Source of the DNA: Stenotrophomonas maltophilia
GTDB taxonomy: Bacteria; Pseudomonadota; Gammaproteobacteria; Xanthomonadales; Xanthomonadaceae
Length of the DNA stretch: 64,000 bases
Reading direction: 5' to 3'
Assembly: GCF_900186865.1 (NCBI RefSeq)
Contig: NZ_LT906480.1
Coordinates: forward strand, 1,692,001-1,756,000
Part shown: positions 57,812-64,000 of the stretch, one piece after another
Position numbering within the stretch: the stretch's first letter is position 1
How the letters are laid out: the number at the start of each line of letters is the position of its first letter
Program-made: the position numbers and the translations under genes
The notes under the pieces: model-generated
Database searches by the model: none
Seen by the model: only the letters and a program-made list of their open reading frames with translations
What the model was told of the DNA's origin: nothing

Positions 57812-58710
57812 ACCCGATCGATCCGCCGTGGACCACCCTGGTCGATGTCGCCACCCTGGCTGCCGCGTTGGGCGAGGGCATCCGTGTGGTCGACGCACGC
57901 GCCACCGCCAGCACCGCGGTGCGCGTGGTTGATGCACGTTCCTCGCTGGCCGATCCGCAGGCGGGCAGCGGCCAGTACCTGACAGGTCATATCCCGGGTG
58001 CGGTGTATGCCGATCTGAATCGTGACCTGTCCGATCTGTCGCGCGTCGGCCATGGTCGCCATCCGCTGCCGGACAGCGATGCCTTCGCCGCGAAGCTCGG
58101 CCAGTGGGGTATCGGTCCTGACACGCAGGTGGTGGTCTACGACGGCAGCGACGGCAGCATGGCCGCCTCGCGCCTGTGGTGGCTGCTGCGCCTGATCGGG
58201 CACAGCAAGGTGGCCGTGCTCGATGGTGGTATCGCCGCGTGGCAGGCCGCAGGGCAACCTTTGGCGACGGGGCCGGATGAGGTGACCGCGCTGCCGGCTT
58301 ACCCGGGCCGTTTCGACACCACCCGGATCGCCAATGCCGAGGAGATCAGCGCACGCCTGAAGCACGCGCCGGGCTGGCTGGTCGACGCACGCGCGGGCGA
58401 ACGCTTCCGCGGCGAAGTCGAGCCGCTGGACCCGGTCGCCGGCCACGTACCCGGCGCGGTCAACCGTCCGTTTGCGTTGAACGTCGCCGACGGCCGGCTG
58501 CGCGATGCACAGGAACTGCGCGTCGAGCTGCAGGGTGTGATCGGCAACCGTGATCCGCAGCAGGTGGTGCTGATGTGCGGCTCCGGCGTGACCGCCTGCC
58601 ACCTGCTGCTGGCGATGGAAAGCGCAGGCCTGAGCGGCGCACGCATCTACGCCGACTCCTGGAGCGGTTGGGTGAGCGACAGCAGCCGCCCGGTGGCGAC
58701 CGGCGCCTGA
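57808..58710 (+). CDS. sseA: 3-mercaptopyruvate sulfurtransferase (two-domain rhodanese)
   Basis: The 300-residue protein has two rhodanese domains: an inactive N-terminal one (GHIPGAVYADLNRDLSDLSR) and a catalytic C-terminal one. The active-site loop is MCGSGVTACHLL, with Cys in the CGSGVT signature of 3-mercaptopyruvate sulfurtransferases (as in E. coli SseA) rather than thiosulfate enzymes. The segment IRVVDARATASTAVRVVDAR is a tandem internal duplication. The ATG overlaps the NUDIX stop by four bases. The last 17 codons and the stop are copied three more times downstream in a 182-base tandem array. Confidence 0.92.
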   Translation: MNPIDPPWTTLVDVATLAAALGEGIRVVDARATASTAVRVVDARSSLADPQAGSGQYLTGHIPGAVYADLNRDLSDLSRVGHGRHPLPDSDAFAAKLGQWGIGPDTQVVVYDGSDGSMAASRLWWLLRLIGHSKVAVLDGGIAAWQAAGQPLATGPDEVTALPAYPGRFDTTRIANAEEISARLKHAPGWLVDARAGERFRGEVEPLDPVAGHVPGAVNRPFALNVADGRLRDAQELRVELQGVIGNRDPQQVVLMCGSGVTACHLLLAMESAGLSGARIYADSWSGWVSDSSRPVATGA

Positions 58711-59385
58711 GAAGCGCGGGGTCGGATCCGTTTTCCAACGGAAAACGGCTCTGACCCTATCGAGCGTAAATCCGGGTCAGAGCCCGTTGCGTGGCAACGG
58801 GATCCGACCCCGTGCCGACCAAGGTCGGCACCCACCAATTCGTGGAGCGTTGGGTGAGCGACAGCAGCCGCCCGGTGGCGACCGGCGCCTGAGAAGCGCG
58901 GGGTCGGATCCGTTTTCCAACGGAAAACGGCTCTGACCCCATCGAGCGTAAATCGGGGTCAGAGCCCGTTGCGTGGCAACGGGATCCGACCGCGTGCCGA
59001 CCAAGGTCGGCACCCACCAATTCGTGGAGCGTTGGGTGAGCGACAGCAGCCGCCCGGTGGCGACCGGCGCCTGAGAAGCGCGGGGTCGGATCCGTTTTCC
59101 AACGGAAAACGGCTCTGACCCCATCGAGCGTAAATCGGGGCCAGAGTCCGTTGCGTCGCCATGGGATCGACTCCGTGCCGACCAACGGTCGGCACCCACC
59201 AATTCGTGGAGCGGGTGGGTGAGCGACAGCTGCCGCCCGGTGGCGACCGGCGCCTGAGAAGCGCGGGGTCGGATCCGTTTTCCAACGGGAAACGGCTCTG
59301 ACCCTATCGAGCGTAAATCGGGGTCAGAGCCCGTTGCGTGGCAACGGGATCCGACTCCGTGCCGACTAAGGTCGGCACCCACCAA
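58662..59385 (+). repeat. Tandem array of about 182-bp units, each carrying a copy of the sseA 3' end
   Basis: The string GGGTGAGCGACAGCAGCCGC begins at 58670 (inside sseA), 58852, 59034 and, with one change, 59217: periods 182, 182 and 183. Each unit has the last codons of sseA with stop (GCGACCGGCGCCTGA), the dyad GGGGTCGGATCCGTTTTCC/CTCTGACCC, a second dyad TCAGAGCCCGTTGC/GGGATCCGAC, and the palindrome GTGCCGACCAAGGTCGGCAC. The last unit stops near 59385. Minor base differences between units show they are not assembly copies. Confidence 0.9.
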
Positions 59386-59580
59386 CAGCGGCAGAAATCT
59401 GTCGAAGGCGGGGTGGGGCCGGTTGCGGGGGTGTCCGCGGCATGGATGCCGCGGCCAAGCCCCCATGGACGGGTTTACGGCGTCCCCCGCAACCGGACCC
59501 ACCCCGCCATCCCCCGGAATGCCAGCTCTTGACGTTGACGTTGACGTTGCTTCTGCGGGTGCAGGGCGCAGCCCTGCCGC
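59386..59580. repeat. Composite intergenic element plus GACGTT triplet repeat
   Basis: GTCCGCGGCATGGATGCCGC (59433-59452), AAGCCCCCATGGACGG and GGGTTTACGGCGTCCC match the outer parts of 51140-51277. It is followed by TTGACGTTGACGTTGACGTT (59530 region), three six-base repeats. No gene is seen. Confidence 0.55.
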
Positions 59581-60147
59581 TTACCCAACCGGCTGCAGTG
59601 GCACCTTCGCCAGCACCCGCGCCCACGGGAACAACGGCCCCGGATCACGCTTGCGCGCCACCATCAGCGTCGGATCATCGCTGGCCGGCACCTGCTCCCG
59701 ATCCAGCTGGTCATGCCCGGCAATCCGCTGCAGCGACGGATAGCGTGCCACCAGCGCCAGCAGCAGCCGCTCCAGCGCTTCCAGCTGCGCCTCGGTGTAG
59801 GCCTCGTCCATCGCCTGGTGACGGCTGTCGAACCAGTGCGGGTAGCGCCCGGTATTGACCAGTTCGATACCCAGCGTATGCGCGTTCATGCCGCGCACGT
59901 GGTGGGCCACCCGTTCCGGTGCCACGTACTGCACCACGCTGCCATCGCGGTCGATGTAGAAATGCCCGCTGTTGCCGGCACCACTGTCGTACAGCACACG
60001 CTCGCCGTACTCGCGGGCCATCGCCAGGTCGGGCAGCTCGGTGCAGTGGATCACCACCATCTCCAGCGTGGCCGGGTCGCGCAGTGGCAGGCGGTCTTCG
60101 TAGGGCAGGGGCTGCAGCTGCAGGCCGGGCAGGAGCGGGTTGGGCAT
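59581..60147 (-). CDS. N-acetylmuramoyl-L-alanine amidase (amidase_2/AmpD-like)
   Basis: The 188-residue protein is a zinc amidase of the PGRP/AmpD fold: first ligand in VVIHCTELPDLAMAREYG, substrate-region NSGHFYIDRDGSVVQYV, then ERVAHHVRGMNAHTLGIELV, and the late zinc ligands in IAGHDQLDREQVPASDDPTL (His, Asp). It has no signal peptide, so it is likely cytosolic, where AmpD-type enzymes recycle anhydromuropeptides and, in S. maltophilia, influence beta-lactamase induction. E. coli AmpD has 183 residues. Which of the species' AmpD paralogues this is cannot be told here. Confidence 0.88.
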   Translation of the reverse strand: MPNPLLPGLQLQPLPYEDRLPLRDPATLEMVVIHCTELPDLAMAREYGERVLYDSGAGNSGHFYIDRDGSVVQYVAPERVAHHVRGMNAHTLGIELVNTGRYPHWFDSRHQAMDEAYTEAQLEALERLLLALVARYPSLQRIAGHDQLDREQVPASDDPTLMVARKRDPGPLFPWARVLAKVPLQPVG

Positions 60148-60219
60148 CCGGCGATGCTAGCATTGCGGCATGAACCTGCCTTCTCTTTCCTGGTTGGCCC
60201 GCGCCCACGGAGCGCACGT

Positions 60220-60747
60220 ATGAGCCGCGGCCACTGCATCCTGTCCCACGGCTTCGAGAGCGGCCCGGAAGCGACCAAGGTCACCGCGCTGGCCGAGGTG
60301 GCACAGCGCCTGGGCTGGACCCACGAGCGCCCCGACTACACCGACCTGGACGCGATGAGCGAGGTCAGCCGGGTGGGCGACGTGCCGACCCGCCTGCGCC
60401 GCCTGGTCGAGCGCGCCGCCATCGCTGCCCGGCAGGGGCCGGTGGTGCTGGCCGGCTCCAGCCTGGGCGCCTACATCTCTGCCATCGCCTCGTTGCAGGT
60501 GCCGGTGGCCGGCCTGTTCCTGATGGTGCCGCCCACCACCATGGGACCAATGCCGGCGCTGGATGCCGCCGCCGTGCCGACCACCGTGGTGCAGGCCTGG
60601 CATGACGATGTGGTCCCGGCCGCCGGGGTCATCGCCTGGGCGCAGGCGCGTTCGGCGCAGCTGCTGCTGGTCGACGACGGCCACCGCCTGGAACGCCACG
60701 TGGAGGCCTCCGCGCAGGCCTTCGAGCGCCTGTTGCGGCAACTGTGA
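60220..60747 (+). CDS. YqiA-like alpha/beta-hydrolase
   Basis: The 175-residue protein has a short alpha/beta-hydrolase fold: [20 protein letters not shown] (first strand and oxyanion region), the nucleophile elbow [16 protein letters not shown] (Ser in GSSLG), the acid region [14 protein letters not shown] and the catalytic His in [17 protein letters not shown]. coli YqiA, a palmitoyl-CoA-active esterase, is of similar size. Substrate is unknown. It starts 73 bases from the divergent amidase gene. Confidence 0.85.
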   Translation: MSRGHCILSHGFESGPEATKVTALAEVAQRLGWTHERPDYTDLDAMSEVSRVGDVPTRLRRLVERAAIAARQGPVVLAGSSLGAYISAIASLQVPVAGLFLMVPPTTMGPMPALDAAAVPTTVVQAWHDDVVPAAGVIAWAQARSAQLLLVDDGHRLERHVEASAQAFERLLRQL

Positions 60748-60892
60748 AGCCCGGGCGCACGGCGCGCCTGCCCGCTTTGACTACAATGGCAGCCCCGCCG
60801 CCCCTGGCGCGGGCCTGCCGGCCGTGCCTACGGCCCTCCTTTCCGACCGGCCCGGCCCCTGTGCCGCGCCCGACCACCTGCGAACCGACCCC

Positions 60893-63031
60893 GTGAAATT
60901 CTTCGTCTCCTGCGCCAAGGGCCTGGAATACCTGCTTGCCGATGAACTGTCGGCCCTGGGCCTTGGCAAGGCCACTGCCACCATTGCCGGCGTCAACGCC
61001 GAGGGCGAACTGGAGCAGGCGCTGCGGATCGTGATGTGGTCGCGCCTGGCCAGCCGCGTGCTGTGGCCGATCGACGAGTTCGAGTGCCCGGACGAGCAGG
61101 CCCTGTATGACGGCGTGCGTGCGCTGCCGTGGCACGAGCACATCAAGCCGGAGATGACCCTGGCGGTGGACGCACACGTGTCCGGCGACAAGATCACCCA
61201 TGCCCGCTTCGCCGCGCAGCGGATCAAGGACGCCATCGTCGATCGCATGCGCGATGAAGGCCTGGAGCGTCCCTCGGTCAACACCGACCTGCCTGATGTG
61301 CGCGTCAACCTGTCGCTGCGCAAGGGCCGCGCCTCGCTGTCGATCGACCTCGGCGGTGGCCCGCTGCATCGCCGTGGCTGGCGTGGCGCCGCCCACGAGG
61401 CACCGCTGAAGGAGAACCTGGCCGCCGCGCTGCTGCTGCGCGCGCAGTGGCCGCGCCAGCACGCCGCCGGTGGCGGCCTGCTGGACCCGATGTGCGGCAG
61501 CGGCACGCTGCTGATCGAAGGCGCGCTGATGGCCGCCGACGTCGCCCCGGGCCTGATGCGCCACGGCAGCCTGCCGCCGAGCCGTTGGCTGGGCTTCGAC
61601 AAGGCGGCCTGGAAGACCCTCCAGAGCGAAGCACGCGATCGCGAGGCCGCCGGCCTGGCCGCGCTGAAGCCGGTCATCCACGGCAGCGACATCGATCCGA
61701 CCGCGATCCAGGCGGCACGCGAGAATGCCGAGGTCGCGGGCGTCGCTCATGCGATCCGCTTCACCCGTGCCGATGTGGCCGACCTGGCCGCGCCGGAGCA
61801 GGAGATCGGTGCGGTGGTCTGCAACCCGCCGTACGACGAGCGCCTGGCCGCCGATCCGGCGCTGTACCGCGCACTGGGCACCGCCCTGCAGAAGGCGGTG
61901 CCGCAGTGGCGTGCCAGCCTGCTGTGCGGCAACGACGAGCTGGCCTTCGCCACCGGCCTGCGCGCCAGCAAGAAGTACCAGATGTTCAACGGTGCGCTGG
62001 AATGCGCGCTGATCGTCTGCGATCCGATTGCCGTGCCGGGCCGTGATCCGGCACAACCGCGCGAGCTGAGCGAAGGTGCGCAGATGGTGGCCAATCGCCT
62101 GCGCAAGAACCTGAAGAAGTTCAAGAGCTGGCGCGCCCGCGAGCACATCACCTGCTTCCGTGCCTATGACGCCGACCTGCCGGAATACGCGGCCGCCATC
62201 GACGTCTACGAGGAAGACGGTGGCAAGCGCCGTACCTTCCTGCACGTGCAGGAATACGCCGCACCGGCCGCGATTCCCGAGAACGACGTGCGCCGCCGCC
62301 GCAACGAACTGCTGGCCGCCGCGCGCGAAGTATTCGGCGTGCCGCCGGAGCAGGTCTCGATGAAGTCGCGCGAGCGCGGCAAGGGCGGCAGCAAGTACGG
62401 CCGCTTCGAGCAGCGAGATGAATTCATCGTAGTGCGCGAGAACAATGCACTGCTGCAGGTGAACCTGTTCGACTATCTTGATACCGGCCTGTTCCTCGAC
62501 CATCGCCCGCTGCGCCGGATGATGGCCGAGCAGGTGCGTGGCAAGCGTTTCCTCAACCTGTTCTGCTACACCGGCGTGGCCAGCGTGCAGGCCGCCGTGG
62601 CTGGTGCCGCCAGCACCACCAGCGTCGACCTGTCGGCCACTTACCTGCAGTGGTGCTACGACAACCTGGCGTTGAACGGGCAGGGCGGCAACCAGCACCT
62701 TCTGGTGCAGGCCGATGCGATGGCCTGGCTGGAAGGCGACCGTGGCCAGTACGACGTGATCTTCTGTGACCCGCCGACCTTCTCCAACTCCGCACGCGCC
62801 GATGACTTCGACGTGCAGCGCGAACAGCTGAAGCTGCTGCGTGCGGCGGTGGCGCGGCTGGCCCCGGGGGGCGTGCTGTACTTCTCGAACAACTTCCGCC
62901 GCTTCAAGCTGGAAGAAAACGCCATTGCCGAATTTGCCCAGTGCCGCGAGATCACCGCGCGCACCATCGGGCCGGACTTCGAACGCAACGCGCGCATCCA
63001 TCGCGCGTGGGAGCTGAAGCGGTTGGGGTAA
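60893..63031 (+). CDS. rlmL: Bifunctional 23S rRNA guanine methyltransferase RlmKL
   Basis: RlmKL makes m2G2445 and m7G2069 in 23S rRNA. The 712-residue protein (E. coli 702) has a THUMP domain (about 40-155), the RlmL methyltransferase with [20 protein letters not shown] near 197 and [18 protein letters not shown] near 308, and the RlmK half with [20 protein letters not shown] near 555 and [20 protein letters not shown] near 621. The GTG start at 60893 gives the family N-terminus ([18 protein letters not shown]); no ATG is close. It may share a promoter region with the hydrolase gene 145 bases upstream. Confidence 0.95.
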   Translation: MKFFVSCAKGLEYLLADELSALGLGKATATIAGVNAEGELEQALRIVMWSRLASRVLWPIDEFECPDEQALYDGVRALPWHEHIKPEMTLAVDAHVSGDKITHARFAAQRIKDAIVDRMRDEGLERPSVNTDLPDVRVNLSLRKGRASLSIDLGGGPLHRRGWRGAAHEAPLKENLAAALLLRAQWPRQHAAGGGLLDPMCGSGTLLIEGALMAADVAPGLMRHGSLPPSRWLGFDKAAWKTLQSEARDREAAGLAALKPVIHGSDIDPTAIQAARENAEVAGVAHAIRFTRADVADLAAPEQEIGAVVCNPPYDERLAADPALYRALGTALQKAVPQWRASLLCGNDELAFATGLRASKKYQMFNGALECALIVCDPIAVPGRDPAQPRELSEGAQMVANRLRKNLKKFKSWRAREHITCFRAYDADLPEYAAAIDVYEEDGGKRRTFLHVQEYAAPAAIPENDVRRRRNELLAAAREVFGVPPEQVSMKSRERGKGGSKYGRFEQRDEFIVVRENNALLQVNLFDYLDTGLFLDHRPLRRMMAEQVRGKRFLNLFCYTGVASVQAAVAGAASTTSVDLSATYLQWCYDNLALNGQGGNQHLLVQADAMAWLEGDRGQYDVIFCDPPTFSNSARADDFDVQREQLKLLRAAVARLAPGGVLYFSNNFRRFKLEENAIAEFAQCREITARTIGPDFERNARIHRAWELKRLG

Positions 63032-63041
63032 CACGACGCCC

Positions 63042-63141
63042 GGGGTCGGATCCCCTGCGCGAAGCGCAGGGGCTCTGACCCCATCTGGATCTACGTACCA
63101 GGGGTCAGAGCCCTTGCGCTTCGCGAAAGGGATCCGACCCC
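63042..63141. repeat. Large dyad (GGGGTCGGATCC...GGATCCGACCCC)
   Basis: A 100-base region with outer arms GGGGTCGGATCCC / GGGATCCGACCCC, inner arms GCGAAGCGC and GGGGCTCTGACCCC / GGGGTCAGAGCCC. Same family as in the 58711-59385 array. It lies between rlmL and the convergent DUF3325 gene. Confidence 0.75.
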
Positions 63142-63151
63142 GGTGGCCCGG

Positions 63152-63481
63152 TTACAGCAACGCCACCACCAGCCCCAACACCGGCAGCGCGATCGCCAGT
63201 GGCACGATCCACTTCGGCTGGTACGGATACAGCCCGAATGACAGCGCCAGACCGCCCAGTGTCATCGTGCCCAGCCACAGCACCGGGCCCATCGCCCAGC
63301 CGTGGTCGGCCAGGCACAGTGCGAACGCTACCGCCAGCAGTACCCAGCCCAGTACCCGCCACTGCGTGCGCCGTGCCGGGGGGGCTGCAGCCTTGCCGTG
63401 CAGATCGTGCTGGTGCTTTTCCATCGCCAGCGACAGCGCAGTAAACGCAGAGAACGACAGGGTCAGCGCCAGCAGCATCAT
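63152..63481 (-). CDS. DUF3325 family small membrane protein
   Basis: The 109-residue protein has three hydrophobic segments (LLALTLSFSAFTALSLAMEK; VLGWVLLAVAFALCLADHGW; IVPLAIALPVLGLVVALL) and the family-like middle GPVLWLGTMTLGGLALSFGL and YPYQP. DUF3325 genes usually close operons for ferric siderophore uptake, next to a PepSY membrane protein and a TonB receptor. The ATG at 63481 overlaps the upstream stop by four bases (ATGA); the next Met is three bases later. Confidence 0.8.
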   Translation of the reverse strand: MMLLALTLSFSAFTALSLAMEKHQHDLHGKAAAPPARRTQWRVLGWVLLAVAFALCLADHGWAMGPVLWLGTMTLGGLALSFGLYPYQPKWIVPLAIALPVLGLVVALL

Positions 63482-64000
63482 GCGCTGGCCTCCGCTTCGG
63501 CCGCTTCTGCAGTGTTCACCGATGCCTTCGGCGCAGCCGCAGCGGCCGCACGCTTCTTCTTCTCGGCCGCACTCAGCGGTGGCGTCCAGCGCTGCATGCG
63601 CCAACCGCACAGCGCCAGCATCGCGCCGAACGCGATCATCGACAGATCGAAGCCAGCCAATACCCAGTCGCCGTTGCGCAGGGTGTTGCCCAGGTGCGCA
63701 TGCGTGGTCAGCGCATTGACCACCGGTACCAGTGCGAACGCGGCCGCGCCCAGGTAGAGCTGCCACGCCCACATCATCCGCTTCGGCCAGATGAAGGCGG
63801 CCAGCAGCGCGCCGGCCCAGGCGTAGAAGAACACGTTGGCCTCCGCACTCGAGCGCTCGGCGATGTCCAGCGGCAGCAGGCGGTTGCCCCAGAAGTAGGC
63901 GGCGAAGGCGATCGGCAGGCCGGCCACGGTGCCGATGTTCAGCGCATCGACCAGGCGCAGGCCGAAGCCGGTGCGGCCACTCTTGGCGTGCCTAGGCCGT
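63478..64000 (-). CDS. PepSY-associated membrane protein of an iron-uptake cluster (C-terminal part, cut by window edge)
   Basis: The frame is open from the stop at 63478-63480 to base 64000, about 173 residues, with no start inside that fits. It has several hydrophobic segments (GTVAGLPIAFAAYFWGNRLL; ANVFFYAWAGALLAAFIWPK; WAWQLYLGAAAFALVPVVNA; GFDLSMIAFGAMLALCGWRM) and an Ala/Lys/Glu-rich tail. The IAFAAYFWGNRLLP and WAWQLYLGAAAFALVPVVN segments resemble the end of PepSY_TM (PiuB-like) proteins. The coupled DUF3325 gene supports an iron-siderophore role. The N-terminus lies outside the window. Confidence 0.8.
   Translation of the reverse strand, partial: RPRHAKSGRTGFGLRLVDALNIGTVAGLPIAFAAYFWGNRLLPLDIAERSSAEANVFFYAWAGALLAAFIWPKRMMWAWQLYLGAAAFALVPVVNALTTHAHLGNTLRNGDWVLAGFDLSMIAFGAMLALCGWRMQRWTPPLSAAEKKKRAAAAAAPKASVNTAEAAEAEASA

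Noticed and set aside
58647..59502. Minus-strand frames through the sseA tail repeats encoding repeated GADLGRHGVGS-like peptides
   Set aside because: They result from the 182-base tandem repeat having few stops; no start signals or family similarity.

Overview
The window is high-GC (about 66-68% by eye), densely coding chromosomal DNA with strong G/C preference at third codon positions. Gene content points to a Gammaproteobacterium of the Xanthomonadaceae, almost certainly the Stenotrophomonas maltophilia complex. The main pointers are an emrR-emrC-emrA-emrB efflux operon, a macA-macB-outer-membrane-factor operon beside a two-component system, and very many small GTAG-type palindromes (SMAG elements) between genes. 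No phage, integrase, transposase, rRNA or CRISPR array was found. Three identical tRNA-Leu(CAG) genes are the only RNA genes seen apart from an attenuator leader.

Layout: 1-3031 (minus) is a spore-coat-U type chaperone-usher pilus cluster whose usher carries an in-frame TGA. 3271-9656 (plus) holds map, glnD, dapD with a lysine/alanine-rich N-terminal tail, a probably frameshifted small gene, an ArsC/Spx-like gene and dapE. 9953-11884 is the most striking regulatory locus: a 33-codon leader with eight Asn codons, a duplicated segment able to form an antiterminator, an intrinsic terminator, then asnB. 11984-16394 has a CPA2 antiporter, a penicillin-acylase-family enzyme and a bacterioferritin. 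16858-24935 has parC, an AraC regulator and the emr operon. 25047-27961 has a small zinc-ribbon membrane protein, a LysR regulator, a TauE/SafE permease and the three tRNA-Leu copies.

28090-32021 holds RNA-related genes (rnr, rlmB) and a GFA-family enzyme. 32257-39247 is the Mac ABC efflux operon with a divergent response regulator and histidine kinase. 39425-42451 is a large propeller/GGDEF sensor. 42536-43186 is RNase T. 43356-45870 (minus) is a four-gene bufferin/Hvf-type RiPP operon: a precursor with four EGKCG motifs, a DUF692 MNIO enzyme, a DUF2063 partner and a DoxX protein. 46129-53895 (minus) is a phosphate-acquisition block (polyphosphate/phosphate porin, two PstS proteins, PstC, PstA, PstB, PhoU).

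54092-60747 carries nth, a small unknown gene, an enoyl-CoA hydratase, a degenerate FKBP, a DUF1289-NUDIX fusion, a 3-mercaptopyruvate sulfurtransferase whose 3' end has been tandemly copied, an amidase and a YqiA-like hydrolase. 60893-63031 is the RlmKL methyltransferase fusion. The right edge (63152-64000, minus) holds the end of a DUF3325/PepSY-type iron-uptake cluster.

The best candidates for under-described biology are the asparagine attenuator upstream of asnB and the bufferin-type RiPP operon. The 182-bp tandem array that fossilises the sulfurtransferase 3' end comes next.
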